From JANXQG01 sp964615095 (lineage in GTDB: Bacteria > Planctomycetota > Planctomycetia > Pirellulales > Thermoguttaceae), in assembly GCA_964615095.1 (NCBI GenBank), contig CAZTPX010000018.1, positions 32,442 to 96,441 on the forward strand: a stretch of DNA of 64,000 nucleotides, read 5' to 3'. Of the stretch, positions 33,554 to 40,980 are shown piece after piece (the first letter of the stretch is position 1; the number at the start of each line of letters is the position of its first letter). The notes below the pieces were generated by a model. It was not told where the DNA came from and searched no databases. It saw only the letters and a list, made by a program, of their open reading frames with translations. A program made the translations under genes and the position numbers.

Positions 33554-34486
33554 ATGCGTTGCTTAGCAATTTCCTGGATTGCCGTAGCCGTAGCTCTTGT
33601 CCTTGCCATTGCGATTGCTATTTCCGCCGGTCCTGCCAATACCGACGAACCCTCCCAGGCCGCGCTGCCGGCCACGTTCGAGAAACTCTTGCCCTTGCAT
33701 GCGAAACTCGGACCGCCCCAACCGCACGAGTGGCTGGCCGAGCACAAGGAGCCGGGACAAACCTACTCGCAGTATCTCCACGGGCAGCCGGTTCGCGTGG
33801 ACCAACGGCGACGGGTGATCTACGTTCAACCGCTCGGTGAATTCGACTCGGCCCAACGGAAAGTGCTCGACCGGACGGCTGAGTTATTGGGCATCTACTT
33901 CCAATTGCCGGTAAAGGTCTGCGACGACTTGTCGTTGGACGTGATTCCCGCAGCGGCCCGCCGCGAGCACCCGACCTGGCATGTCAAGCAGATCCTGTCG
34001 ACCTATGTGCTCGACAAAGTCCTGCCGCCACGCATGCCAGCCGACGCTTGTGTGTACATCGCGCTGACGACGTCGGACCTCTGGCCCGGCCAGGGTTGGA
34101 ACTTCGTCTTCGGCCAGGCGTCGTTGAGCGAGCGGGTCGGCGTGTGGTCGGTGGCGCGTAACGGCGACCCGCATGGCGGCGATGCCGAGTTCCGCTTGTG
34201 CCTGCTCCGCACATTGAAGACCGCCTCGCACGAGACGGGGCACATGTTCTCGATGCAACACTGCACGTTGTACGATTGCAACATGTGCGGCAGCAATCAT
34301 CGGGAGGAAGCGGATCGCCGCCCCTTGTGGCTCTGCCCGCATTGCCTGGCGAAGCTCTGTCACGCCACGGGCGCCGAGCCGGTCCGGCGTTTCAAGGACT
34401 TGGCGGCGTTCAGCAAGCGTGCGGGACTCAAGGCGGAACAGGCGTTTTACGAGAAATCGCTTGCCCTGCTGGCGGGAGCGAAATGA
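33554..34486 (+). CDS. secreted archaemetzincin-like metalloprotease
   Basis: 310 residues from the ATG at 33554 (GGAG 8 nt upstream). The N-terminus is a signal peptide or anchor (WIAVAVALVLAIAIAISAG). The zinc site is HETGHMFSMQHC (His226, Glu227, His230, His236, Cys237), followed by Cys242, Met244 and CPHC at 261-264. This is the archaemetzincin signature HExxHxxGxxxCx4CxM...CxxC, except that the conserved Gly is Ser233. The family has zinc-dependent aminopeptidase members. An exported form is unusual. It is transcribed alone. Confidence 0.88.
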   Translation: MRCLAISWIAVAVALVLAIAIAISAGPANTDEPSQAALPATFEKLLPLHAKLGPPQPHEWLAEHKEPGQTYSQYLHGQPVRVDQRRRVIYVQPLGEFDSAQRKVLDRTAELLGIYFQLPVKVCDDLSLDVIPAAARREHPTWHVKQILSTYVLDKVLPPRMPADACVYIALTTSDLWPGQGWNFVFGQASLSERVGVWSVARNGDPHGGDAEFRLCLLRTLKTASHETGHMFSMQHCTLYDCNMCGSNHREEADRRPLWLCPHCLAKLCHATGAEPVRRFKDLAAFSKRAGLKAEQAFYEKSLALLAGAK

Positions 34487-34509
34487 GGCACATAGACTTT
34501 TGCAAGGCT

Positions 34510-34538
34510 ATCGCAAAATCGCACCCCCTGGGCTATAA
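34510..34538 (+). promoter_or_regulatory. candidate promoter before the nucleotidyltransferase gene
   Basis: TATAAT at 34533-34538 is a perfect -10 hexamer; TCGCAA 17 bases upstream is a poor -35. An inverted repeat TTTTGC...GCAAAA (34497-34517) overlaps the -35 region and could be an operator. Confidence 0.4.
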
Positions 34539-34561
34539 TTGATTCCAGAACAGGCTTTATT

Positions 34562-35146
34562 ATGGCGGAAACGGTCATTATCGGCTGGGAAAGGGCGCTC
34601 ATGGCGGCGGAAAAGGTCAAGGAGCGGCTGCGCCGGGCTACCCGGGCACTTGAGGGCGCCGGCGTGCCGTATGCCGTTGTGGGCGGGAATGCGGTCGCTG
34701 AGTGGGTGGCCCGCATTGATGACGAGGCCGTCCGCAACACGCGCGATGTCGATCTCCTCGTGCGCCGCGCCGATTTCGCCGCGGCAAGCGCAGCACTGGA
34801 AGCTGCCGGATTCGTCTACCACAACCTGATGGACGTGGATGTGTTCATCGACGGCCCGCAAGGCAAACAGAGCGCTGCTGTGCATCTTTTCTTCGCCGAC
34901 GAAAAGGTGCGGCCGACCGACGAGTATCCTTGCCCCGGACTTGACGAATCCGAACGGGCAGCCGAGTTCCAGGTGGCCGCGCTTCTTGCCTTGGTGCGCA
35001 TGAAACTTACGTCCTTTCGCGACAAGGACCGCACGCACCTTCGCGACATGATCCAAGTGGGTCTCATCGACACGACGTGGCCCGCGCGCCTACGGCCGCC
35101 GCTTGCCGAGCGTTTGCAGAGTTTGCTCGACAACCCCAACGGCTGA
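34562..35146 (+). CDS. nucleotidyltransferase-fold protein (AbiEii/MNT-like)
   Basis: 194 residues. GVPYAVVGGNAVAEWVA and NTRDVDLLV match the nucleotidyltransferase pattern GG-x9-10-DxD (TRDVDLL), as in AbiEii-type and MNT proteins. Residues 140-165 (LVRMKLTSFRDKDRTHLRDM) are the usual helical C-terminal part of this superfamily, which often forms the toxin or antitoxin half of a pair. No partner gene (AbiEi, HEPN) is adjacent. The start site has a poor ribosome-binding site. Function is unknown. Confidence 0.78.
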   Translation: MAETVIIGWERALMAAEKVKERLRRATRALEGAGVPYAVVGGNAVAEWVARIDDEAVRNTRDVDLLVRRADFAAASAALEAAGFVYHNLMDVDVFIDGPQGKQSAAVHLFFADEKVRPTDEYPCPGLDESERAAEFQVAALLALVRMKLTSFRDKDRTHLRDMIQVGLIDTTWPARLRPPLAERLQSLLDNPNG

Positions 35147-35173
35147 GAACTGGTTTCAAAGGGGAGTCAGACG

Positions 35174-36187
35174 ATGAATCTCTCGGTCGCCGTTTTGCTT
35201 GTCGTGCTCTCCGGCGAGGGCTACTGGTTCGGCGGTCACACGGAGATGATCCAGTTTCATTGGAACGTGAAAGAGCCGACCAGCCCGGCGGCGATAACCT
35301 GGCGACTGGCCTGCGGAGATGCTCGCTTGGCCTCCGGGCGGATCGCGCTGCCGGCCAAAGACCGTACGGCGAAGGTCCAGTTGAAGGTGCCGGAGGTCCG
35401 CGTGCCGACGCAGATGCAGTTCATCTACCGAGCCGAGCAGGCCGGACAGCCCAAGCCGATTGCCGAAGGTGTGGTAACCGTCGAAGTCTACCCCGACAAT
35501 CTCTTGGCCACGGTCGCCGAGAGAATGAAAGGCAAGAAGGTATTCGTCTGGGATGATGCGGCCGGACTGCCGGCCTTGTTCAAGTCGCACGGGGCACAAT
35601 CCGTACACGTTCGCTCGGAGGCCGATTTGCAATTTGTGCTTCCGGACCTGCTGATCGTTGCCGCCGACCAGTTGGGCAGGGAAGTCCGCGAACAGGAAAA
35701 GCCGCTGAATCTGGTTGTCGCCGGTACGAGCGTGCTCGTGCTCCGCCAGACGAAGCCCGCTACGCTGGCCGGCTATCGCCTGGCACAGCGGTCGGCGCCG
35801 CCCAAGTTGGCCTGGTTGGCAGACCATCCGCTGACCCGGAGTCTGCATCTGTTTGCGATATCGAGTCTGGGCACCGACGCGTGGACGATTCGTCTTCCGG
35901 CCGATGAGCCGGCCCTGGAAATCGGCTGGTGTGCGAATGCATCGCCGGGGCGAATGCCGGCGCCGATCGACGCCTTGGTGGTCGTCAAGGCCGTGGGCAA
36001 GGGGCGAATCGTGCTCTGCCAGGTTCCGCTGGGTCCCTGGGAATCGGACCCGCGCAGCCAATTGTTCCTGGCCGGTGCGTTGGATTACCTCGTGTCGCCG
36101 GTTGTGCCGACGCCAGCGCCCAGCCGCCGGCTGCCGCCTGCCGAACCGGCAGCAGCGCCGGAAGTGCCTACCATCCACATCCCATGA
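35174..36187 (+). CDS. secreted amidotransferase-fold-like protein (first gene of the CsgG/propeller/TPR cluster)
   Basis: 337 residues; GGGGAG is 7 nt from the ATG. The signal peptide is short (MNLSVAVLLVVLSGEG). Residues 25-110 form a beta-rich domain. Residues 120-320 alternate hydrophobic strands and helices: KKVFVWDDAAGLPALF, LPDLLIVAADQLG, TSVLVLRQTK, and KGRIVLCQVPLGPWESDPRS with FLAGALDYL. This resembles the class-I amidotransferase-like domain seen in GH2 and beta-galactosidase trimerisation modules. The catalytic Cys/His of amidotransferases is not evident. A Pro/Ala tail ends the protein. It is the first of four collinear genes; the next begins 17 bp later. Confidence 0.65.
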   Translation: MNLSVAVLLVVLSGEGYWFGGHTEMIQFHWNVKEPTSPAAITWRLACGDARLASGRIALPAKDRTAKVQLKVPEVRVPTQMQFIYRAEQAGQPKPIAEGVVTVEVYPDNLLATVAERMKGKKVFVWDDAAGLPALFKSHGAQSVHVRSEADLQFVLPDLLIVAADQLGREVREQEKPLNLVVAGTSVLVLRQTKPATLAGYRLAQRSAPPKLAWLADHPLTRSLHLFAISSLGTDAWTIRLPADEPALEIGWCANASPGRMPAPIDALVVVKAVGKGRIVLCQVPLGPWESDPRSQLFLAGALDYLVSPVVPTPAPSRRLPPAEPAAAPEVPTIHIP

Positions 36188-36204
36188 AAACTAGGAGATC
36201 CGCA

Positions 36205-37317
36205 ATGCAACGCGTTTTGTGCAGAAGTACATTGAGTGTGTTCTTCCTGTTGGGCTGCGCCCACTTGGCGTTTACGGCCGACAACGGCAAGGGCAAAGCG
36301 GCCGCACCTGAACGGCAGGCTGCCAAAGCCTCCGTTAGGCCGCCGGTGGCCGTCCTCGATTTCACCGCCAACGATCCGGCCACGCCCGCGCTGGGCAGCG
36401 ACATTGCGGCTGCCTTGACCGCCATGCTGAGTGGCGAAGCGGGCATCACGCTCGTCGAACGGCAGTCGCTGGCCCAAACTCTCCACGAGCACGAATTGAA
36501 CTTGACCGGGCTGGTCAGCGACGACCAGGCCGTCAAGATCGGCAAGCTGGTGGGAGCCAAGATCATGGTTACGGGCCGGGCCTTTCGCCTCGGCAAGGAC
36601 CTGTTCATTACGGCCAAGCTCATCGGCACGGAGACCAGCCTAATCGAGGCCGTGATGGTCAAGGACTCGTCCTCAGCCGACACGGGGGCCATGGTCGTGG
36701 CACTTTCCGAAAAGGTGGCGCAGAAGCTCCGTCAATGCGGCCCGAAGCTGGTGGCCGGCGCGGAAGACGCCTTCGATCCTCTGCCCGCCTTGAAGAAGAA
36801 GCTGGCCGATCGTCGCAAGCCGGTCGTGGCGGTGGTCGTGCGCGAGCAGCATCATGCGGCTCCGCTGACCGTCGTCGTGGTAGCCCATGCGATCGACCCG
36901 GCAGTCGAGACGGAGATCAAGAAACTTCTGACCGAATGCGGGTTTACCGTGCAGGACGTGGCGGAGAACGAGTTGACGGAATTCGCCCACGGCTGGGCGG
37001 CCAAGGACGTCGATAGCTGGCCGCGCGGGCTGGAAAAGGTCGACGCATTGGTGGCGGGCGAGGCCTTCAGCGAGTTCGCCGCTCGGATCGGCAACATCGT
37101 CAGTTGCTCGGCGCGGGCCGAAATCAACCTGGTCAACCACAAGGACGGCAAGATCGTGGTGGCAGACCGCGTGACTACGCGGACGGCCGACCTTTCCGAA
37201 AACATTGCCGGCAAGAAAGCCTTACAGAAGGCCGGGCGAGAGCTGGGCATCCGCATCCTGGAGCACTTTGCCGAGACGTTGCCAGTGGAGAAGACAGTGT
37301 CGCACAAGAAGCCGTAA
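36205..37317 (+). CDS. CsgG-like exported (lipo)protein
   Basis: 370 residues from the ATG at 36205, chosen for AGGAG 7 nt upstream; an ATG at 36184 overlaps the preceding stop and is possible. The N-terminus has a lipobox-like LLGC (Cys18). Residues 45-150 resemble the CsgG/curli-type nucleotide-free fold: PPVAVLDFTANDP, DIAAALTAMLSGEAGITLVE, RQSLAQTLHEHELNLTG, and KIGKLVGAKIMVTGRAF. Residues 195-350 repeat a similar but divergent fold (KPVVAVVVREQHH, IKKLLTECGFTVQDVAENEL). CsgG-type proteins assemble pores or scaffolds in the outer membrane. The motif LVERQ-x2-A-x2-L also occurs in the two giant proteins of the cluster. Confidence 0.8.
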   Translation: MQRVLCRSTLSVFFLLGCAHLAFTADNGKGKAAAPERQAAKASVRPPVAVLDFTANDPATPALGSDIAAALTAMLSGEAGITLVERQSLAQTLHEHELNLTGLVSDDQAVKIGKLVGAKIMVTGRAFRLGKDLFITAKLIGTETSLIEAVMVKDSSSADTGAMVVALSEKVAQKLRQCGPKLVAGAEDAFDPLPALKKKLADRRKPVVAVVVREQHHAAPLTVVVVAHAIDPAVETEIKKLLTECGFTVQDVAENELTEFAHGWAAKDVDSWPRGLEKVDALVAGEAFSEFAARIGNIVSCSARAEINLVNHKDGKIVVADRVTTRTADLSENIAGKKALQKAGRELGIRILEHFAETLPVEKTVSHKKP

Positions 37318-37339
37318 AGGACTAGCCTGTGCAGTTGCT

Positions 37340-37398
37340 CGTAGGACGGATTGCCAATCCGTTTCGTTATCCCAGACGGATTGGCAATCCGTCCTACG
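37340..37398. repeat. perfect 23-bp inverted repeat (GGATTGCCAATCC family)
   Basis: CGTAGGACGGATTGCCAATC... at 37340-37362 pairs perfectly with 37376-37398 across a 13-base loop. Each arm is itself nearly palindromic (ACGGATTG-G-CAATCCGT). A single related palindrome is nested in the element at 43847-43956. Confidence 0.85.
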
Positions 37399-37444
37399 GT
37401 CATTCGTCACATAATTGATTTACGTTGCACAAGGAAAAGACGCG

Positions 37445-40400
37445 ATGAGCTGGGGCAGGGCGGGGTGGTTGTGTTGTTTCCTGGCGGTGTGCGCGCCGTT
37501 GCAGGCCGCTACCCGCGTGGCCTTGATTGGCAGCCGCGGCAATGAGGCGGCCGATCGCGGCCTGACGCTGGCGGAGGTCGAGCTTTCCGGCAGCGGCGAA
37601 ATCGTGCTGGTGGAGCGGCAGGAGATCGCCAAGGTCCTGGCCGAAGGCCAAATATCGCTCAGCGGCGTCGTGGACGCCGCGGCCGCCATTCGCGTGGGTA
37701 AGCTGCTCCGTGCCGACGTGCTGGCGGTGGTCGAGTCCGATGCGGAGAATTCGCAGGCGCTGGGGATCTTGGCCTTTGAGACCAGTAGCGGCATGCACCT
37801 TTGCGACCGGGCGTTGGAAGGCGATGCGGAAGAGGCAGCCCGCCAGATTGCCGAGGCGGTGCGCCTGGCGGTGCGGAAGCGGGCCTTGGGGTCCGCCGCG
37901 CAGCGGACCTTCTGCCTGCTCTCGGTGCGCAACGCCGACCTGCCGTTGGCGGCCAATTCGCTCTGCGAGGGCGTAGGGCGACTGGTCGAACGCCTCTTGG
38001 TCAACTCGCCCGACATCGTGGTCCTGGAGCGGAAGCGGTTCGACCTGATCAAGCAGGAGGCGGCCCTGGGGCAAGTTGGCGAGGAAACGGCGGAGACGAA
38101 ACTGTTGGCTGCGGTGTTGACGGCCCAGATCGAGATCCGTCGCGGCGACGGTGCAGAGGTCTTGGCCAGCGCCGCCGTGCTTGCCGCCGACGGTAAGTCG
38201 CTGGGTACGGCCCGCGCCAAAGCCGACTACAAAGACCCGTTGCTGTTGGCCCAAGCCCTGGGACCGGAGTTGGTGACGGTGATGAAGGCCGCTCCCGCTG
38301 CGCGGATGACGAGCCGCCGCCAGGAGGCCGGCCGCTTCGCCCGCGAGGCCCTTTTCTGGCGGCGGCATCGCGAGTTCGAACAGGCCATGACCAGCTTGGA
38401 GGCGGCCTTGGCGGTCGATCCCCAAGACGCCGCCGTGCTGGATGCGGCGACAGAGATCTGCTGCATTGCCGCCGGCGAAAAATTGGAACCCGGACGGTTC
38501 CTCTTGTCGCCGCGTGCCATTCAGGTCAGGCAAGAGACGTTGCACGATTCGCTGAGCCTGGCGGAGCGGGCCATGGGAATGGCCGAGATGGAGGTGCGGC
38601 AGTTGGCCGCCGAACGTGGCCCTGCCCTGGTACACTGCCTGGCTGCCATGCCCAACAGCGACGGTTCTTTGCGCATCCAGGAGCCCCTGGGCGGGATGCT
38701 CTATATCGAGCTCTACCTGGAGCGTCTGCGGTTTATCAACGGCTATCACCTCGATGACATCCCGCGCTTCAACGCGTTGCAACGCCGCTACGGCGCGCTG
38801 TGCAAGGCCCTGGACGCCCGGGCGTATGCCGAGGTCCACGATCGGCAATCCTTCATCCGCTACACGAACTGGCTGAGCGTGTTGTTGCGCAACGTCGCGG
38901 TTTTTTCACCTACGGCCAAGGATTGGGCGGACGACACGGCCGCTTTTCTCGAGGCCTGGCTCAAACTGGCCGACCGTTACGGCGTCTACCGGAACGAGTT
39001 CCTTTCCCTGAATACGATGGTCGCGGCGGCCGCGAATTGCTCGGCGCAACTGGATCGCGTGGGACTCACGGGCCAATGGCTGGTGGCAGGTTCCGACGCA
39101 AAACGCATGCGGGAGACCTTCAGAAAGATGGCGAACCATCGCCGCAAGGCCGTTTCCGCACTGGGCCAGGCGGCCCTCTTCATCAGCGACGTGAACTTGG
39201 AGCAGCCGCTGGACGACGACGTTATCGAGGACTTCAAGAAACTCCTTGGTCGCATTCAGGATGTGATTCGTGATCCGGGGCCGGACGATCCACGCGAGAC
39301 CCGCGTCCTATGCTACTATGCGCTCCTGGACGCGATCGAGTCGCTGCCCAAGGCGGCCCGCCCCGGCCAACTCGGCGGCCTGCTGGACTTTATGCTGGCC
39401 CAAGGCCATGTGGTTTACGGGGTCGCGTTGACGGCCAGCGAGCCGGTCCATGTCGCCTACCGCTATTATGCGCCGTATCTCTATCGGACCCTGGGGCGGC
39501 GAGGCCGTTGGACGGCCGGCGAATCCGACGCCCTGGCGGCCACGGCCCAGCGCGTGCTGCGGCAGCTCGATAAGGACCCCGCCGCTTGTATCGACGGTCA
39601 GCAAGGCCGGGTCCGCTACGCGTTGACGAATGCCTGCCAATCGATATTCCTGGCGCGGCCCCAACTGCGCCCCAAGACGCCGCCGCCCTGGCGCCGCGCG
39701 GTGCGGTTGCTCAGCGTGGCCGACTATCCCGAGTTAAGGGCGATCAGCCGCGTGCAGGTTCACGGCAGCACGGTCTGGACCATGGGCCTCAGCGACCGGG
39801 AATTCTACGATGCCGAGCATCCTCCCAAGCAACGGTCCCGCGGAACTTCGGATGTCCTGTTTCGCTCGCTCAACGGCAACTCGCTGGTCGTGGAACCGCC
39901 GCACTACGCCGGTTTCCTGTTGCCGATTGCCGTAGACTTGGCCAGCGGGCAACGCCACGTTCTGCCCAAGCGGAATTATCCCCGCGATTCGATTGGCGCC
40001 CCGGTGCTGCCCTACGTTGACAATTGTCATTTCGACATGGACGAGCGTACGCTTTGTATCGGCAGCTTCCTGCAAGGTCTGTGCCTGGCGCCGCTGCGGG
40101 ACGGGCCGGCCGAGTGGATCGAGTACGAGGGACAGGAGGCAGCAACCAGGCGGGGGGAGACCGGCGAAAACGTGGTGCGGCATATCAAGGACGCGGCCGA
40201 CGATGAACTGTTGCCTTCTCGCCGCGTGCTCTCCCTGGCCGTGCAGGATGGCAAGGCATTTGTTTCCGTCGGTACTTTTTCCGGGCAAGGCGTCTTCCTG
40301 GCGTCGGTTAGCCTGGATAAGCACAAGGTGCGGGTCATTACTTCCAGCCGCGGCGCGGCGCAGGAGACGCCCTTGGACGGGCTGGCGGAGCCTCCCTTGA

Positions 40401-40963
40401 TCTTTTTGCCTTTTGTGAAGGATCCCGCGCGGCATCGCCTCCTGTTTGCCGTCAGCCATCCCCTCTCGCACAGCGGGTTGTGGGAACTCGACACGCAGAC
40501 GGAGAAGATTCGCCGGCTGCTGGCCTGCGAGCACAATGTCCACTGGATGAGCGGCAATCGCGCGGGACGCGTCCTGTTGGCCTTGGCGAACGTCGATTGC
40601 AGCCAGTGGCATGCGATCGAATACGACCTGGGCCGCGACCGGGCGGAATTGGTCTATTCCAGCCAGGCGGTGACGGCCATCGACGGCCTGAAGCCCGGCA
40701 AGCAAGCGATTATCGTGCCCGGCTGGCCCGCGCAGCCGCCGTACCTCCGCGTAGGCGATGCGTTGTGGACCGGTTGGCCTTTGGGGAGCATCCAGCCCGG
40801 CGCCGCGGGCGGCATAGTCTTCCCGACGCTAGAGGACAAGCCCGAACTGCTTCGCGAGTTGGTGGGCCTGGAACATGATTTTAATTGGCGGACGATGGAA
40901 CCGTTGGATGACGGCAGGATCATCATGAGCGACCGCCACGGAATTTGGCTGATTACACCGTGA
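37445..40963 (+). CDS. giant CsgG-domain protein with helical and propeller-like regions
   Basis: About 1172 residues from the ATG at 37445 (AAGGA nine bases upstream). The signal peptide is GWLCCFLAVCAPLQA. Residues 23-200 are CsgG-like (TRVALIGSRG, GEIVLVERQEIAKVLAEGQI, RVGKLLRADVLAVVE), with a second similar stretch to about residue 290. Residues 300-750 are helical, with a possible TPR unit (EFEQAMTSLEAALAVDPQDA). Residues 760-1172 are beta-rich with repeated strands ending in aromatic or hydrophobic residues (LLFAVSHPLSHSGLWELD, RIIMSDRHGIWLITP), which suggests a beta-propeller. The TPR gene follows 17 bp later. It is probably a periplasmic scaffold. The function is unknown. Confidence 0.75.
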   Translation: MSWGRAGWLCCFLAVCAPLQAATRVALIGSRGNEAADRGLTLAEVELSGSGEIVLVERQEIAKVLAEGQISLSGVVDAAAAIRVGKLLRADVLAVVESDAENSQALGILAFETSSGMHLCDRALEGDAEEAARQIAEAVRLAVRKRALGSAAQRTFCLLSVRNADLPLAANSLCEGVGRLVERLLVNSPDIVVLERKRFDLIKQEAALGQVGEETAETKLLAAVLTAQIEIRRGDGAEVLASAAVLAADGKSLGTARAKADYKDPLLLAQALGPELVTVMKAAPAARMTSRRQEAGRFAREALFWRRHREFEQAMTSLEAALAVDPQDAAVLDAATEICCIAAGEKLEPGRFLLSPRAIQVRQETLHDSLSLAERAMGMAEMEVRQLAAERGPALVHCLAAMPNSDGSLRIQEPLGGMLYIELYLERLRFINGYHLDDIPRFNALQRRYGALCKALDARAYAEVHDRQSFIRYTNWLSVLLRNVAVFSPTAKDWADDTAAFLEAWLKLADRYGVYRNEFLSLNTMVAAAANCSAQLDRVGLTGQWLVAGSDAKRMRETFRKMANHRRKAVSALGQAALFISDVNLEQPLDDDVIEDFKKLLGRIQDVIRDPGPDDPRETRVLCYYALLDAIESLPKAARPGQLGGLLDFMLAQGHVVYGVALTASEPVHVAYRYYAPYLYRTLGRRGRWTAGESDALAATAQRVLRQLDKDPAACIDGQQGRVRYALTNACQSIFLARPQLRPKTPPPWRRAVRLLSVADYPELRAISRVQVHGSTVWTMGLSDREFYDAEHPPKQRSRGTSDVLFRSLNGNSLVVEPPHYAGFLLPIAVDLASGQRHVLPKRNYPRDSIGAPVLPYVDNCHFDMDERTLCIGSFLQGLCLAPLRDGPAEWIEYEGQEAATRRGETGENVVRHIKDAADDELLPSRRVLSLAVQDGKAFVSVGTFSGQGVFLASVSLDKHKVRVITSSRGAAQETPLDGLAEPPLIFLPFVKDPARHRLLFAVSHPLSHSGLWELDTQTEKIRRLLACEHNVHWMSGNRAGRVLLALANVDCSQWHAIEYDLGRDRAELVYSSQAVTAIDGLKPGKQAIIVPGWPAQPPYLRVGDALWTGWPLGSIQPGAAGGIVFPTLEDKPELLRELVGLEHDFNWRTMEPLDDGRIIMSDRHGIWLITP

Positions 40964-40980
40964 AGAACAAAAGACCTACT

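Noticed and set aside
34562..35146. Calling the nucleotidyltransferase an intact AbiE-type toxin-antitoxin system
   Set aside because: No AbiEi-like or HEPN partner gene is adjacent; only the single fold signature is visible.
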